A program made the translations under genes and the position numbers. Below are positions 9,758 through 19,011 of a stretch of DNA of 64,000 nt, piece after piece. The stretch comes from Butyrivibrio sp. AE3009 (lineage in GTDB: Bacteria > Bacillota > Clostridia > Lachnospirales > Lachnospiraceae), in assembly GCF_000420845.1 (NCBI RefSeq), contig NZ_ATVS01000006.1, positions 92,935 through 156,934 of the forward strand, read 5' to 3'. Within the stretch, counting starts at the first letter, position 1; each line of letters starts with the position of its first letter. The notes under the pieces are model-generated. The model saw only the letters and a list, made by a program, of their open reading frames with translations. It did no database searches and was not told the DNA's origin.

Positions 9758-11356
9758 TCAGGGCTCAAATCCATCCTTAATATAGATCGATGCTATCTTG
9801 AATCCATTGACATAAATTGAATCTATCTCAGTGAAGCCTTCAACGGTATATTCGTTACCAACAACTCCTCTGTAAAAGGCAGCATAATACTCATAGCCAT
9901 CAGCTCTTACAGCAACCTTCTCTTCTTCCTCATCCTTAAGGACATATTCAAAATATCCGGCTCCCTGGGATCCCATCCAGAAGTAATCCCTGCCGGTAAG
10001 CTCAGGATTAACATCTCTTATCTTCTCATAAGCCTGATATTCACTAAGAGTCCAGTAATCTCTGTCGAACTGATCTCCGAAAAGGCTTCCTATCTCATTC
10101 AGATAGACATATTCGTAAGGATGATATTTACAGATCCATACAACCTGAGTCAAAAGACCTGCTGCAATAAGTGCCATAGCAGATACCCTAAACAGCTTGC
10201 CGCTACCAAGGAGCCTCTTTACCGCCCACAAAAGAACTGTAACAATCGAGGGCATAACAAAATATAAGTGCCTCCACCCATTATATATTGTTGCATGAGT
10301 GATTGCCACTGAAAGCCATGGCAGAAATCCCGCAGCAAATGCAAGAATAATATATTTATTGTCGAGTACTATATCATTAAATTTCGTCTTCTTCCTGACG
10401 GCTCCTGCCACCGCGATCACAAAAAGCACTACGGCAGCCAGTCCCAATATGATATACCATATCGGAAGTGAAATCAGAAGCCAGACAGGTACGTAGTACC
10501 AGGGAAGCTGATCCTTGGTAAGAACCTCTCCCATAAATACGATGGTGCCGTTCCATCTTCCATAGTCAAGGAATGTCTTAAACATCCTTACCAGCTGCTT
10601 AATGGGGCTATGCCAGGTAACCGGAGTAAGAACCACCAGAAGCACAAGGATTCCAAATATCAGAGCAAGGGTCTGGGCTAATGCCTTTTTAACAAACAGT
10701 TTCTCTTCACCCTCTCTTTTTTCCCTGATTCCAAATACCCACATATATCCAAGGACCAGAGCAGGAAAAACAGCTCCCATGATCCTTACGTTAACGGACA
10801 CGGCGCTTACGAGTATGAATAACAGGCAGTGGCGCCATTTAAACCCGTTTTCCACAAGAAGATATACAACAAACAGATTGATCATAAACAGGGACATAAA
10901 CACCATGTCCTTGATGTTATAGAACTGCTCGGCAAAAAACCTGGGATAGAGAGCCACCATTGCAGTCCCCAGAGCGCCCATAGCCCCGGACTTAAATACC
11001 TTGGAAGTAAACAGATAAAAGCAGATATAGCCCAAGCAGCAAAACAAAAACGTATATAAATGTCTTGCAAGAAAAATGCTGCGGATATTGTCTTTGAACA
11101 GATACTCAAATACCGCCATGGGAAACTGCGCCGACATTCCGTAATACTTGTCCTTATATTCAAACAATGGTGTGATATTCTCATCTGACTGCCCCGTAAC
11201 AAGCTCAGTAACATAGTTCATGTTGACCTGAAGGGACTGTCTCTCAGCCCTTTCGTCTCTGGACACACCATAATCAAGCAGAAGAAATCTTCCCATGATT
11301 ATGTAAATTATGATAACGAGGGGTATCAAGACCCTAAATGCTTTTTCTTTAGTCAT
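9758..11356 (-). CDS. GT39/ArnT-like membrane glycosyltransferase
   Basis: 532 residues with about 11-12 hydrophobic helices and a soluble C-terminal tail of about 110 residues. The first external loop has LLLDYGVSRDERAERQS, matching the aspartate/glutamate-bearing loop that defines GT-C enzymes of the PMT/ArnT type, which use a polyprenyl-phosphate sugar on the outer face. FAEQFYNIKDMVFMS and TWHSPIKQL are further pieces typical of these membrane proteins. A GGAG lies 7 bp before the ATG. Its neighbours are an acyltransferase and the large 671-residue membrane protein. It likely adds a side-branch sugar to the glycan after export; donor lipid and acceptor are not known. Confidence 0.75.
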   Translation of the reverse strand: MTKEKAFRVLIPLVIIIYIIMGRFLLLDYGVSRDERAERQSLQVNMNYVTELVTGQSDENITPLFEYKDKYYGMSAQFPMAVFEYLFKDNIRSIFLARHLYTFLFCCLGYICFYLFTSKVFKSGAMGALGTAMVALYPRFFAEQFYNIKDMVFMSLFMINLFVVYLLVENGFKWRHCLLFILVSAVSVNVRIMGAVFPALVLGYMWVFGIREKREGEEKLFVKKALAQTLALIFGILVLLVVLTPVTWHSPIKQLVRMFKTFLDYGRWNGTIVFMGEVLTKDQLPWYYVPVWLLISLPIWYIILGLAAVVLFVIAVAGAVRKKTKFNDIVLDNKYIILAFAAGFLPWLSVAITHATIYNGWRHLYFVMPSIVTVLLWAVKRLLGSGKLFRVSAMALIAAGLLTQVVWICKYHPYEYVYLNEIGSLFGDQFDRDYWTLSEYQAYEKIRDVNPELTGRDYFWMGSQGAGYFEYVLKDEEEEKVAVRADGYEYYAAFYRGVVGNEYTVEGFTEIDSIYVNGFKIASIYIKDGFEP

Positions 11357-11373
11357 GCAAGATCTCCGATTAC

Positions 11374-12354
11374 TTATTTTTTCCTGTAAATCACCTTATC
11401 TTCAAAGGTAAGCAAAAGTTTGGCAACTACCAATGCGCATACGATGGCAATCATATTCATAATTAAAAGATTGTTATCCATGTGCTTCATCTTAAGAGCA
11501 TCTATGATTCTCTCATGCACCAGATATATCTCCAGTGTCAAAGGTGAAAGCCAGCGAAAAAAAGGCCCCAGCTGCTTCACTTCCCCTATAATGCTAAAGA
11601 ACATGGAAAAGATCACCGCCATCACCAGATATAAATATCTCTTGGAAACATAGTCCGCAATGAAGCTGTCCCATACAAACACACTTATGATAGATATGAT
11701 TACCAGCAGCGCCACATGGACATACGACAGTCTCGATTCCTTTTTGTCATAAACCGCCTTGCCCATATAGGAGCCCACCAGGAATATGGGGATTCGTCTC
11801 CACATGATCTCCGTTGACTTCCAGAATACAGGAAATGCATAGCTCATGACAGCATTAAACCCGATTGAAACAGCAAGTGCCGCCACAAGAGCCCATATAC
11901 TCCAGTTTGTCCTAAGGTATAACCGGTAGACAAAATAATACAGAATATAGCAGACAGTAATACATGTAATAAACCATATCACCAGAGAATCCTTGATAAA
12001 CATATCAATTCCGGTAACATATGTTATGTATGATAGGATCCTTCTGTCCCGCACAAAATACAGATAGCATACAGACAACACGATTATCGTAGGTATCCAT
12101 ACTCTCTTAAGCCTGTTTATGTAGAACCTCTTCCAGGAGCTGTTCTTTGTTATGGCAAAATACAAAGAGATTCCGGAAACAAACAGGAAAATATCAACTC
12201 CAAGATTCCCCATCAGTTTGAAGGAATGGAGAATCTGCAGGCCCCCTTCAATATCCTTCGGAGACTTGCAGTGAAATATCATTATACAGATGATGGCCAG
12301 TGCATACACCGCATCTCTGTTCTTACTTATCATGTACCAATTAAACTTTTTCAT
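11374..12354 (-). CDS. Acyltransferase family 3 membrane protein
   Basis: A 326-residue integral membrane acyltransferase (OafA/NodX/WecH group). The histidine-bearing first segment IICIMIFHCKSP, the GVDIFLFVSGISLY block and RFYINRLKRVW with the conserved arginines are the family's marks, followed by about ten hydrophobic helices. These enzymes acylate (usually O-acetylate) sugars of surface glycans using cytoplasmic acyl-CoA. I start at the ATG 12352-12354 because the longer reading frame needs a TTG in a G-rich stretch with no ribosome binding site of its own. With the hexapeptide protein at 265-840 this gives the locus two candidate acetylating enzymes. Confidence 0.85.
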   Translation of the reverse strand: MKKFNWYMISKNRDAVYALAIICIMIFHCKSPKDIEGGLQILHSFKLMGNLGVDIFLFVSGISLYFAITKNSSWKRFYINRLKRVWIPTIIVLSVCYLYFVRDRRILSYITYVTGIDMFIKDSLVIWFITCITVCYILYYFVYRLYLRTNWSIWALVAALAVSIGFNAVMSYAFPVFWKSTEIMWRRIPIFLVGSYMGKAVYDKKESRLSYVHVALLVIISIISVFVWDSFIADYVSKRYLYLVMAVIFSMFFSIIGEVKQLGPFFRWLSPLTLEIYLVHERIIDALKMKHMDNNLLIMNMIAIVCALVVAKLLLTFEDKVIYRKK

Positions 12355-12399
12355 TCCTGTGACAACCCCCAAACGCTGCCAAATAACTAATTTATTATA

Positions 12400-13494
12400 T
12401 CACAGCATCTTCCGGGCTCTTTCGATCCAGGTGTACTGCTTTACTTTTTCTTTGGCAGCCTCTGCTCTTTGAGCGGCCTGCCTTGGACCCTCCTTGATAG
12501 AATCAAGCGCCTTCTTCCAATCTGTTTCATCGGCGCTGTCCGCCAGATAGGCGATATTATCATCAACTACTTCCCTTATAACCGGAAGGTCAGAGGCAAT
12601 TATCACCCTGCCGCTGGCCATGTACTCAAAGAGTTTGAGCGGCGATGTAAATTTGCCTATATCCTCCCCCATGACCATAACCTTGTCCTGGTTGGGAAGA
12701 AGCAGCACGTCCATGCTGCACATGATCGCCGGTATCTCTGCGTTCCTTACATGCCCATGGAAGTGAACGTTGTCACTAAACGGCTTGCCTGTCTCCTTCT
12801 CTGCGGCCTCTTTGGTGTCGCCATATATCTCATAGTCATTATCAGGGTCCAAAGCAGCCAATCTTCTGATGAGATCTATGCCTTTGCCAATAAGTGTCTT
12901 ACCAAAATATCCTATTTGAAGCCTCTCCCCGAAATTCCCGGAGGGCTTGTCGGATATTCCTTCATAATCGCTGAGGGTGCAGGCATCGGGCAAAACTGTG
13001 ATTCTGTCAGGGCTTACACCATACTTTTTCACATAATAATCCTTAAGTCCCTCTGAGATCATCACCAGTTTAAGCTTTTTGTTATTCACAAAGGGCCCCC
13101 ATTTGATCATCCTATAGAACCTGCCGCAGAGGTGATTAAGATCTCCGTGAAGATCAAGAGTAGCCTCTGTTCCCTTCATAACTGCAAAAAAGGCTGTAAA
13201 AGGATCTCTGGTGACTATGCGGTCTGCGCCGCTCTTTATCGCCATTTTAACTGCGGCATTGGCCCACTTTATCTGTGACAGCCTGTCCATTCCCTTATCT
13301 TTAAGCTCAATAATCTCAAAATCATGGTTAAGTCCATAATATTCAGCAGCACTTATGCTCTTATCACTTCCTGTGACAATCAGGCTAAAGCTGTCCGTAA
13401 GCTCCGTAAAGCCTTCTGATATCTTGGCAATATGCACACTATTCGTTGATTTTGAAGGCACTGTCGCCCTTGCTATATATACTACTCTTTTCAT
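12400..13494 (-). CDS. GT4 family glycosyltransferase
   Basis: 364 residues of GT-B fold. The N-terminal domain begins KRVVYIARATVPSKSTNSVH, an acceptor-binding loop pattern; the C-terminal domain has IGYFGKTLIGKGIDLI (start of the donor domain), VHFHGHVRNAEIPAIM, and KLFEYMASGRVIIASDLPVIREV, the EX7E-type nucleotide-sugar site of family 4. GAGG before the ATG supports the start. It sits between two membrane proteins of the operon and lies 45 bp upstream of the acyltransferase. Likely adds one sugar residue on the cytoplasmic face; specificity unknown. Confidence 0.9.
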   Translation of the reverse strand: MKRVVYIARATVPSKSTNSVHIAKISEGFTELTDSFSLIVTGSDKSISAAEYYGLNHDFEIIELKDKGMDRLSQIKWANAAVKMAIKSGADRIVTRDPFTAFFAVMKGTEATLDLHGDLNHLCGRFYRMIKWGPFVNNKKLKLVMISEGLKDYYVKKYGVSPDRITVLPDACTLSDYEGISDKPSGNFGERLQIGYFGKTLIGKGIDLIRRLAALDPDNDYEIYGDTKEAAEKETGKPFSDNVHFHGHVRNAEIPAIMCSMDVLLLPNQDKVMVMGEDIGKFTSPLKLFEYMASGRVIIASDLPVIREVVDDNIAYLADSADETDWKKALDSIKEGPRQAAQRAEAAKEKVKQYTWIERARKML

Positions 13495-13606
13495 ATCCGC
13501 TAACCTCTTTGTGTGGTTGCATTATAAAACAAGATAACAGGCAGCACCGAGGCGGCACTGTCTGTCCTTTAAACGATTCATCATCCAATTAAACAAGTAT
13601 ACGGAT

Positions 13607-15532
13607 TTAATTCATATCCGCAATCTTAAGCCTGACATTTTCCCCATCAACTATAACGGAATAGAAATGTCCCAAAGCAATTTCGTCTTCAAAGATGCTG
13701 CCGTATTCTTCGGCGAAATTGTCATCAACCGCTGCGAGGAACACATATCTGCATTCTTTGAGCTTGTCAGTCCACTCCTCAAGCGTAATCTTGTGAGGCT
13801 CGTCAGCAAGAGTGCTAAGATGCATATCGATATAATCTTTGGAAACAATTCTACCCGGTGATAACTCAAAATTAAATCGGTCTACGTTCTCATCGCCAAT
13901 CTCATCAACGAAATAGACCACATCGGGATATTCAATATCGACCTTCTCAATAGCGTCATATCTTGCCACTTCGGAACGAACAAAAGTCTGACGGTAGAAT
14001 ATACCAAGGTCAGATATAAACACAGCTGTGAATACCAGTAGTCCGATGACTACAGGGTACAGCGAGGTTTTCTCCATATCCCTTAATATGATTGAGATGT
14101 ACAGCAGAACAAACACAATGATATATCCAAAAAGATATCTTTCACACTGTTTGGCTTTGACAGTCTGATTAAGTCCCCTTCCGTAGAAGTTTGTAAGATA
14201 TACCACCGCTGCATATACCAAAAAGCCCGCATTTACAAGGATCATAAATATCCTGTTCTGCCTTCTGACACTGTCCTCTTTTTCCCTGGATAACATATAC
14301 AGGAGGCAGGGAAGAATCACAATTACCATGATAAAAGGTGCCTGAAGATTGGATCCAAAGCCGTATGCCCTGTCAACGCAGTAGTTGGAAAAAATTATCT
14401 GAGCAAAGCTTCCCATGGTCTGAAGCCTTATATCAGCAGGCATTATCACAGTTGTGCCTGCGAAGATGGCAATTGCCATCAAAATCACCAATGAAATATA
14501 TACTTTTAGATTCTTTTTAAGAAGAATCCTGATTCCGATATACAAAGTCGCGGCAAATACGATGACAGCCGCCACTACTGCGTAGGGCTTCATCTTATGT
14601 ATAGCCTGACCGATACTGAACTTCTCCTCAGCATCATTTAATTTGCAGAAGAAAGTCCAGCTAAGCTTGGACAGTACTACAGCTACGGTGCAGACAGTCA
14701 GGAAATAATATCTCCTGATGCCCTCCTGCTTCTCATATACCATTTCCATGCCTGCAATGATCATAAGACATATAAGCGCAAGGATAATACCGGTGCTCTT
14801 AATATGGATCAGAAAAACAAGCGAACTGATAACTAAAACCTTATAATATCTGTCTCCCGTCTGTTTTAATGCCATATATGCAGCCAGCACAAAAGCAGTA
14901 AGAATTCCTGCAATGTAATCATACTGCATCGCCACAACGCCGCCTTTATAGGTCAGCGGCAGGAACAGCATAAAGAACAATCCCAGACAGAACTTAAGAA
15001 TCTTGTCCCTTTTCTTATCACTCTCTGTCTGCCTGAAGAAAAATACCAGCATAGCAACCTGCATTGCAACTCCGGCAAAAAGCTGCATGCCCTCCGAATA
15101 GTTGGGCCACATTTTAAGACTAAGATATTTCCAGACCATAACGCCTACCGGCTCTTTGAATCTGCAGATATCATTCACATAATAAAACTCACGGGGATAT
15201 TTCTCATATGCAACAAGACTGTCCTGACTATTTACAAATCTTCCCTTGAAGACAAGCATATAGTAGCCACACAAAAGAAGATATTGCAGTAGTCCCGGGG
15301 TGATGAGATTGGCAATCTTTTTCTTCCTGATACCATATACAACTGTTCCCACCGTAGATAATACCGCAATACCGGCCACCAGATAGGTAGCGATCCACAA
15401 TTCATAGATGATTCCGCACAGATATGCAAGGAGCGATGCCCAGATCATGGAAAGGGCAATTGTCTCTTCTGTCTTTTTGTCAAAAACTATCGCCAATAGC
15501 ATTGCTATGGGAATCACTATCAAAAACGCCAT
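13607..15532 (-). CDS. Large multi-spanning membrane protein, paralog of the 7692-9707 protein
   Basis: 641 residues, about 12-14 membrane segments over the first about 530 residues, then a soluble tail of about 110. The N terminus (IVIPIAMLLAIVFDKKTEETIA) lines up with the start of the 671-residue protein in the same operon, and both tails end in a similar FYSV/LYSV-type strand. An early loop has FVNSQDSLVAYEKYPREFYYVND, again acidic and aromatic. AGGAGGAG stands directly before the ATG. It may be a GT-C-type transferase or polymerase; in this position a Wzy-like polymerase is also possible, as no classical Wzy was recognised. Function is not established. Confidence 0.75.
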   Translation of the reverse strand: MAFLIVIPIAMLLAIVFDKKTEETIALSMIWASLLAYLCGIIYELWIATYLVAGIAVLSTVGTVVYGIRKKKIANLITPGLLQYLLLCGYYMLVFKGRFVNSQDSLVAYEKYPREFYYVNDICRFKEPVGVMVWKYLSLKMWPNYSEGMQLFAGVAMQVAMLVFFFRQTESDKKRDKILKFCLGLFFMLFLPLTYKGGVVAMQYDYIAGILTAFVLAAYMALKQTGDRYYKVLVISSLVFLIHIKSTGIILALICLMIIAGMEMVYEKQEGIRRYYFLTVCTVAVVLSKLSWTFFCKLNDAEEKFSIGQAIHKMKPYAVVAAVIVFAATLYIGIRILLKKNLKVYISLVILMAIAIFAGTTVIMPADIRLQTMGSFAQIIFSNYCVDRAYGFGSNLQAPFIMVIVILPCLLYMLSREKEDSVRRQNRIFMILVNAGFLVYAAVVYLTNFYGRGLNQTVKAKQCERYLFGYIIVFVLLYISIILRDMEKTSLYPVVIGLLVFTAVFISDLGIFYRQTFVRSEVARYDAIEKVDIEYPDVVYFVDEIGDENVDRFNFELSPGRIVSKDYIDMHLSTLADEPHKITLEEWTDKLKECRYVFLAAVDDNFAEEYGSIFEDEIALGHFYSVIVDGENVRLKIADMN

Positions 15533-15555
15533 ATACTCCTCCTGATCGGAATACT

Positions 15556-16980
15556 TTACTTCTTCTTACGTATAACTTCCTTAAACGCAAATACCAGTTC
15601 CTTGCGGTAAAACCACAGTGCTATCAGTGATGCGATGATAAATGCCACATATTTTAGGAGAATATGCGCATTCAGGAAATAAACCGCAACGCCGCTTATT
15701 ATCACTACCATAAGTATCAGCATAATATCCGAAAGCCTGAAAACGCTCTGAGCTATACTGTGCTGCTTCAAAACCTTCTTAGAAATCATCCAATGAACAA
15801 AGAACTGAAATGCATAACTGGCAAACGTGGTAAACGCCGCAGCATTATATCCGTAGATCGGTATAAAGATCAGGTTACCTGCAATGTTTACTATAGCTGA
15901 AATAATAGTCATCATTGCGATATATCTGGTCTTCTTGAAATAATACTCAATTCCAACAGGAATGGTATACAGATACAGCATAAAAATGCCAATGAGGATT
16001 GGAATAAAAATACCGCTTCCTTCCCAATAATCCTTGGGTCCCAAAATATGGATCACTTCATTCTCCACCACCAGCATACCTATAGCAAGGAATGCAATAA
16101 CAGCCATATATATTCTTGACACCTTACGGATAGTTGGATAGTCCTCTTCTTTCATTTTCTTATAGAACCACACACCCCATACATTCTCTGCCGAGTAAAA
16201 AATAACCTGAAGGACATATGCGATGCTGTATGAAAAAGAATAGATTCCCGTGCGGGCAGCACCCACTATATTTGTGATGGCAATCCTGTCAAACTGACTC
16301 TGGATCTGCTGCGACATAAAATGCCAGATCATGGGAAAGCCAAAACCAAGGGCATATTTGGCCATGTCAGGTTTTACTCTGAAATGCCCTCTTTGGCCCA
16401 ATGAGATGAAAATCTCAATACCAATAAGAATAAGCGGAATTGCACTTCCGACTATCCTTCCGTATTCCCTGGAGGATGTAAATACAAGTTTTATAAGAGC
16501 AATAGACAAAACGACATTAAAAATCGCATTAAATGCCGCATATGCCATAAATTTCCTATAGTTATAATCAAGTGCCAGCCTTGCATTGCTGATAGCCAGC
16601 ATGGCGGTTCCAAAGGAGTGGAATATCAGACAGGCAAATACATACCAGGGATACTCACTTCCGAAGTGGAACAAACTACGAGCAGCAAAGATGCCGGCTG
16701 TAAGAACCGTCAGGGGTACAACTGTAATTCCTACGATGGTAGAAACATAGGTATCTATTTCCGACTCATAATCAATACCGGCATTTCTGATGGAAGGATA
16801 CATTCCAAGACCTATGATAATTGCCAATATCGCCTCATAAGCCATGTAGGTATTGAATACACCAAACTCCTCAGTGGACAAAAGCCTGGAAAAGATAGGC
16901 AAAGTCAAAAAAGCAATGCTCTTTATCAATATATTTCCGACTGTATATCCGATTCCTGCTTTTATCTCTTTTCTGGCCAT
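15556..16980 (-). CDS. Wzx-type oligosaccharide flippase (polysaccharide biosynthesis MOP family)
   Basis: 474 residues with 12-14 evenly spaced hydrophobic helices. The N terminus KAGIGYTVGNILIKSIAFLTLPIFSRLL is the typical opening of the RfbX/Wzx branch of the MOP exporter superfamily (IGYTVGNIL, then LPIFSRLLSTEEFG). These proteins flip undecaprenyl-diphosphate-linked repeat units across the membrane. Its presence with a polyprenyl-phosphate sugar-1-phosphate transferase points to a Wzx/Wzy-dependent pathway. It is 18 bp downstream of the glycerophosphotransferase gene. Family assignment is firm; the exact substrate is the glycan of this locus by inference. Confidence 0.9.
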   Translation of the reverse strand: MARKEIKAGIGYTVGNILIKSIAFLTLPIFSRLLSTEEFGVFNTYMAYEAILAIIIGLGMYPSIRNAGIDYESEIDTYVSTIVGITVVPLTVLTAGIFAARSLFHFGSEYPWYVFACLIFHSFGTAMLAISNARLALDYNYRKFMAYAAFNAIFNVVLSIALIKLVFTSSREYGRIVGSAIPLILIGIEIFISLGQRGHFRVKPDMAKYALGFGFPMIWHFMSQQIQSQFDRIAITNIVGAARTGIYSFSYSIAYVLQVIFYSAENVWGVWFYKKMKEEDYPTIRKVSRIYMAVIAFLAIGMLVVENEVIHILGPKDYWEGSGIFIPILIGIFMLYLYTIPVGIEYYFKKTRYIAMMTIISAIVNIAGNLIFIPIYGYNAAAFTTFASYAFQFFVHWMISKKVLKQHSIAQSVFRLSDIMLILMVVIISGVAVYFLNAHILLKYVAFIIASLIALWFYRKELVFAFKEVIRKKK

Positions 16981-16998
16981 GACCTTAGAAATTCTTCC

Positions 16999-18147
16999 TT
17001 ACTTTCCCTGCAAAATATCGACGATATATCGGCTGGTACGCTCTGAAGCCCTGCCATCGTCATAATCTTCAATCTTCTCCTTGAAGAGCTTGTCTACCGC
17101 TACTACATACGGCTCTGCATCAAATGCCGCAATATTCTCAATAAGTTTATCATTATCCTGAGCATTGGGGAAAGGCAATTCTTCTCTTGTAAAATACAAT
17201 CCTCTTCCTGCGCAGTAGTCCTGATAATCCTTCTGATACAGAAATACCGGCTTGTGAACCATTCCCATCTCAAACATAACGCTTGAATAGTCAGTTATGA
17301 GACAATCGCTGACAGCCATGATCTCATAGGTGTCGTCATAGCCGCGAGCATCTATGACTCTGGGGTCACCCGGAATAAGATTATCGGCATTTCTCATAAC
17401 AGGATGGAACTTGGTGACAAAAACCCACTCTCCACCCCATTTACTCTCAAGAGCCTTAAGTATTGCGTCATAATCAAGATCATAGACATCTGTTCTCTGA
17501 TCATCTCTGAAGGTAGGAGCATAGAACACAACCTTTGCACCCTCTTTGATACCGATCTTTTTCCTGTAAAGAGCCTTGTCCTCATCAGTTGCGTTGAACA
17601 ATATATCAAGTCTTGGATATCCGTGCTTAAGAATCTCCTTATTAAAGCCAAAGTCCTTCTGGTAAACTTTATCTCCGAAGCCGCTGCTTGATATCATTAC
17701 ATCAGTAATCGCTATATCATGCTGCATTCTCTTGGTAGCAAGGAAATCAGAATTATTAACGGCATTACCGATCTTCTTTACACTGATACCTCCATGCCAG
17801 GTCTGGATATAAGTCTGGCCCTTTCTCTTGATCATATAGAGATTGACTCTGCTGTTAAAATACCATACCTTTGCAGTTGCCAGCTCATACATTGACCTGA
17901 GTGAGTGGATCTTGACCTTGGTGATGTATTCCGGATACTCCTCATCCATGTTCTTGGCAAGCCAGATGTACTTGCCCTGCGGATAATCCTTGGCAAGTCT
18001 CTCTGCCACGTATCTTGGGTTATCGCTTAATCCCTTGCCACCAAAGCTCATTAGTATGACCTTGGAATTATCGATGGGAAATATTCTGAAGATCACCAGT
18101 ATGATCCGTAAGCAATAGTTAATTATGTACTTTATTACGTTTGCCAT
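16999..18147 (-). CDS. CDP-glycerol glycerophosphotransferase family (TagB/TagF-like)
   Basis: 382 residues from the ATG at 18145-18147, which has GGAG 7 bp upstream; a longer frame would run back into licD and is rejected. A hydrophobic helix at the N terminus (IINYCLRIILVIFRIF) fits membrane attachment. The GT-B fold markers of the family follow: LMSFGGKGLSDNPRY, TWHGGISVKKIG, HGYPRLD, VFYAPTFRDDQR and CLITDYSSVMFEMG. Family members move glycerol- or ribitol-phosphate from the CDP-activated form to a glycan, as in teichoic acid synthesis. Its place right after licD and the phosphonate genes leaves open that a CMP-activated phosphonate is its donor instead. Confidence 0.9.
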   Translation of the reverse strand: MANVIKYIINYCLRIILVIFRIFPIDNSKVILMSFGGKGLSDNPRYVAERLAKDYPQGKYIWLAKNMDEEYPEYITKVKIHSLRSMYELATAKVWYFNSRVNLYMIKRKGQTYIQTWHGGISVKKIGNAVNNSDFLATKRMQHDIAITDVMISSSGFGDKVYQKDFGFNKEILKHGYPRLDILFNATDEDKALYRKKIGIKEGAKVVFYAPTFRDDQRTDVYDLDYDAILKALESKWGGEWVFVTKFHPVMRNADNLIPGDPRVIDARGYDDTYEIMAVSDCLITDYSSVMFEMGMVHKPVFLYQKDYQDYCAGRGLYFTREELPFPNAQDNDKLIENIAAFDAEPYVVAVDKLFKEKIEDYDDGRASERTSRYIVDILQGK

Positions 18148-18169
18148 ATAATATCTCCAAGCAAATTGA

Positions 18170-19009
18170 TCAGCAGCCTTCTGTACTACGGATCTTATAG
18201 CTTCCAAAATCAAGTTCGACTATGCAGTGCCTGTTCTCTCTTTCCGATTCCGGAGGAAACTGCATATAGTCTCTGTATAACTGAGTCAGATATTCCTTAT
18301 ATCCCACAGGAATGGGCATTACATTCTTCTCGAATTCGCAGTCCACGATTTCGCTGAATATGCTCCCAGGCATTCTCTCCTTCATATAGCCATAGGCTCC
18401 GTAATGGCAAATGAGATAGTCGGAAGACTGCCCGGCTCTTTCTTCAATTTTCTTCTCAATCTTCTTTTTGAGGGAGTCCACACTGCCCGGACAATGCTTC
18501 ATGGCAAAATAGGCAATGCGCTTAATAAGTCCTGCATCGGCAGGCATATAGCCATTCTTGGCAAGTATGCGCCTTTTAAGGACATAGAAGAGCTTCTCAT
18601 CCTTTTTCTCTTCCTCAATTGAAGGAGCCCCATTGTCATAGGGAAAAATATCAATAAATATTCCGTTATGTGCAGAAGAATCAACTGCATTCTGTTCCAC
18701 AAAATGCGTGCCCCTGATCCTTAATTTGGCATAGCCAAAGCCAAAAGCCGGATCCACATCCCAGTCCTGATACTCATACTCAGGATCAAGATCCTTGTCA
18801 CAGGCAGCCCTAAGCTTTTTGTAATCAGCTCTGGTCATGGCAACATCCAGATCATCATCCCAGGGAATAAAGCCTTTATGCCTTACTGCACCCAGCATGC
18901 TTCCGTAGGCCAGCCAGAATTTTATACCGTTTTTGTCGCAGACTCTCTTAAGTTCTATCAAAAGATCCAGCTGCGCCAAATGAACTTTTTTCAAATCCTC
19001 TTTTTGCAT
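18170..19009 (-). CDS. licD: LicD family phosphotransferase
   Basis: 279 residues. The nucleotidyltransferase-fold active site is clear: FWLAYGSMLGAVRHKGFIPWDDDLDVAM at residues 31-58, with the GS pair at 36-37 and metal-binding DDDLD at 51-55. LicD proteins transfer phosphocholine (or other phospho- or phosphonyl groups) from the CDP/CMP-activated donor to sugars of surface glycans. Directly upstream in the operon are the genes for phosphonate synthesis and a nucleotidyltransferase, and no choline uptake or choline kinase gene is present. The simplest reading is that this LicD attaches the phosphonate. GAGGATAAGT before the ATG fixes the start, 2 bp after the decarboxylase stop. Confidence 0.9.
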   Translation of the reverse strand: MQKEDLKKVHLAQLDLLIELKRVCDKNGIKFWLAYGSMLGAVRHKGFIPWDDDLDVAMTRADYKKLRAACDKDLDPEYEYQDWDVDPAFGFGYAKLRIRGTHFVEQNAVDSSAHNGIFIDIFPYDNGAPSIEEEKKDEKLFYVLKRRILAKNGYMPADAGLIKRIAYFAMKHCPGSVDSLKKKIEKKIEERAGQSSDYLICHYGAYGYMKERMPGSIFSEIVDCEFEKNVMPIPVGYKEYLTQLYRDYMQFPPESERENRHCIVELDFGSYKIRSTEGC

Positions 19010-19011
19010 AC

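Noticed and set aside
18148..18213. Longer start for the TagB/TagF-like protein
   Set aside because: The extra 22 codons overlap the end of licD; the internal ATG has GGAG at the right distance.
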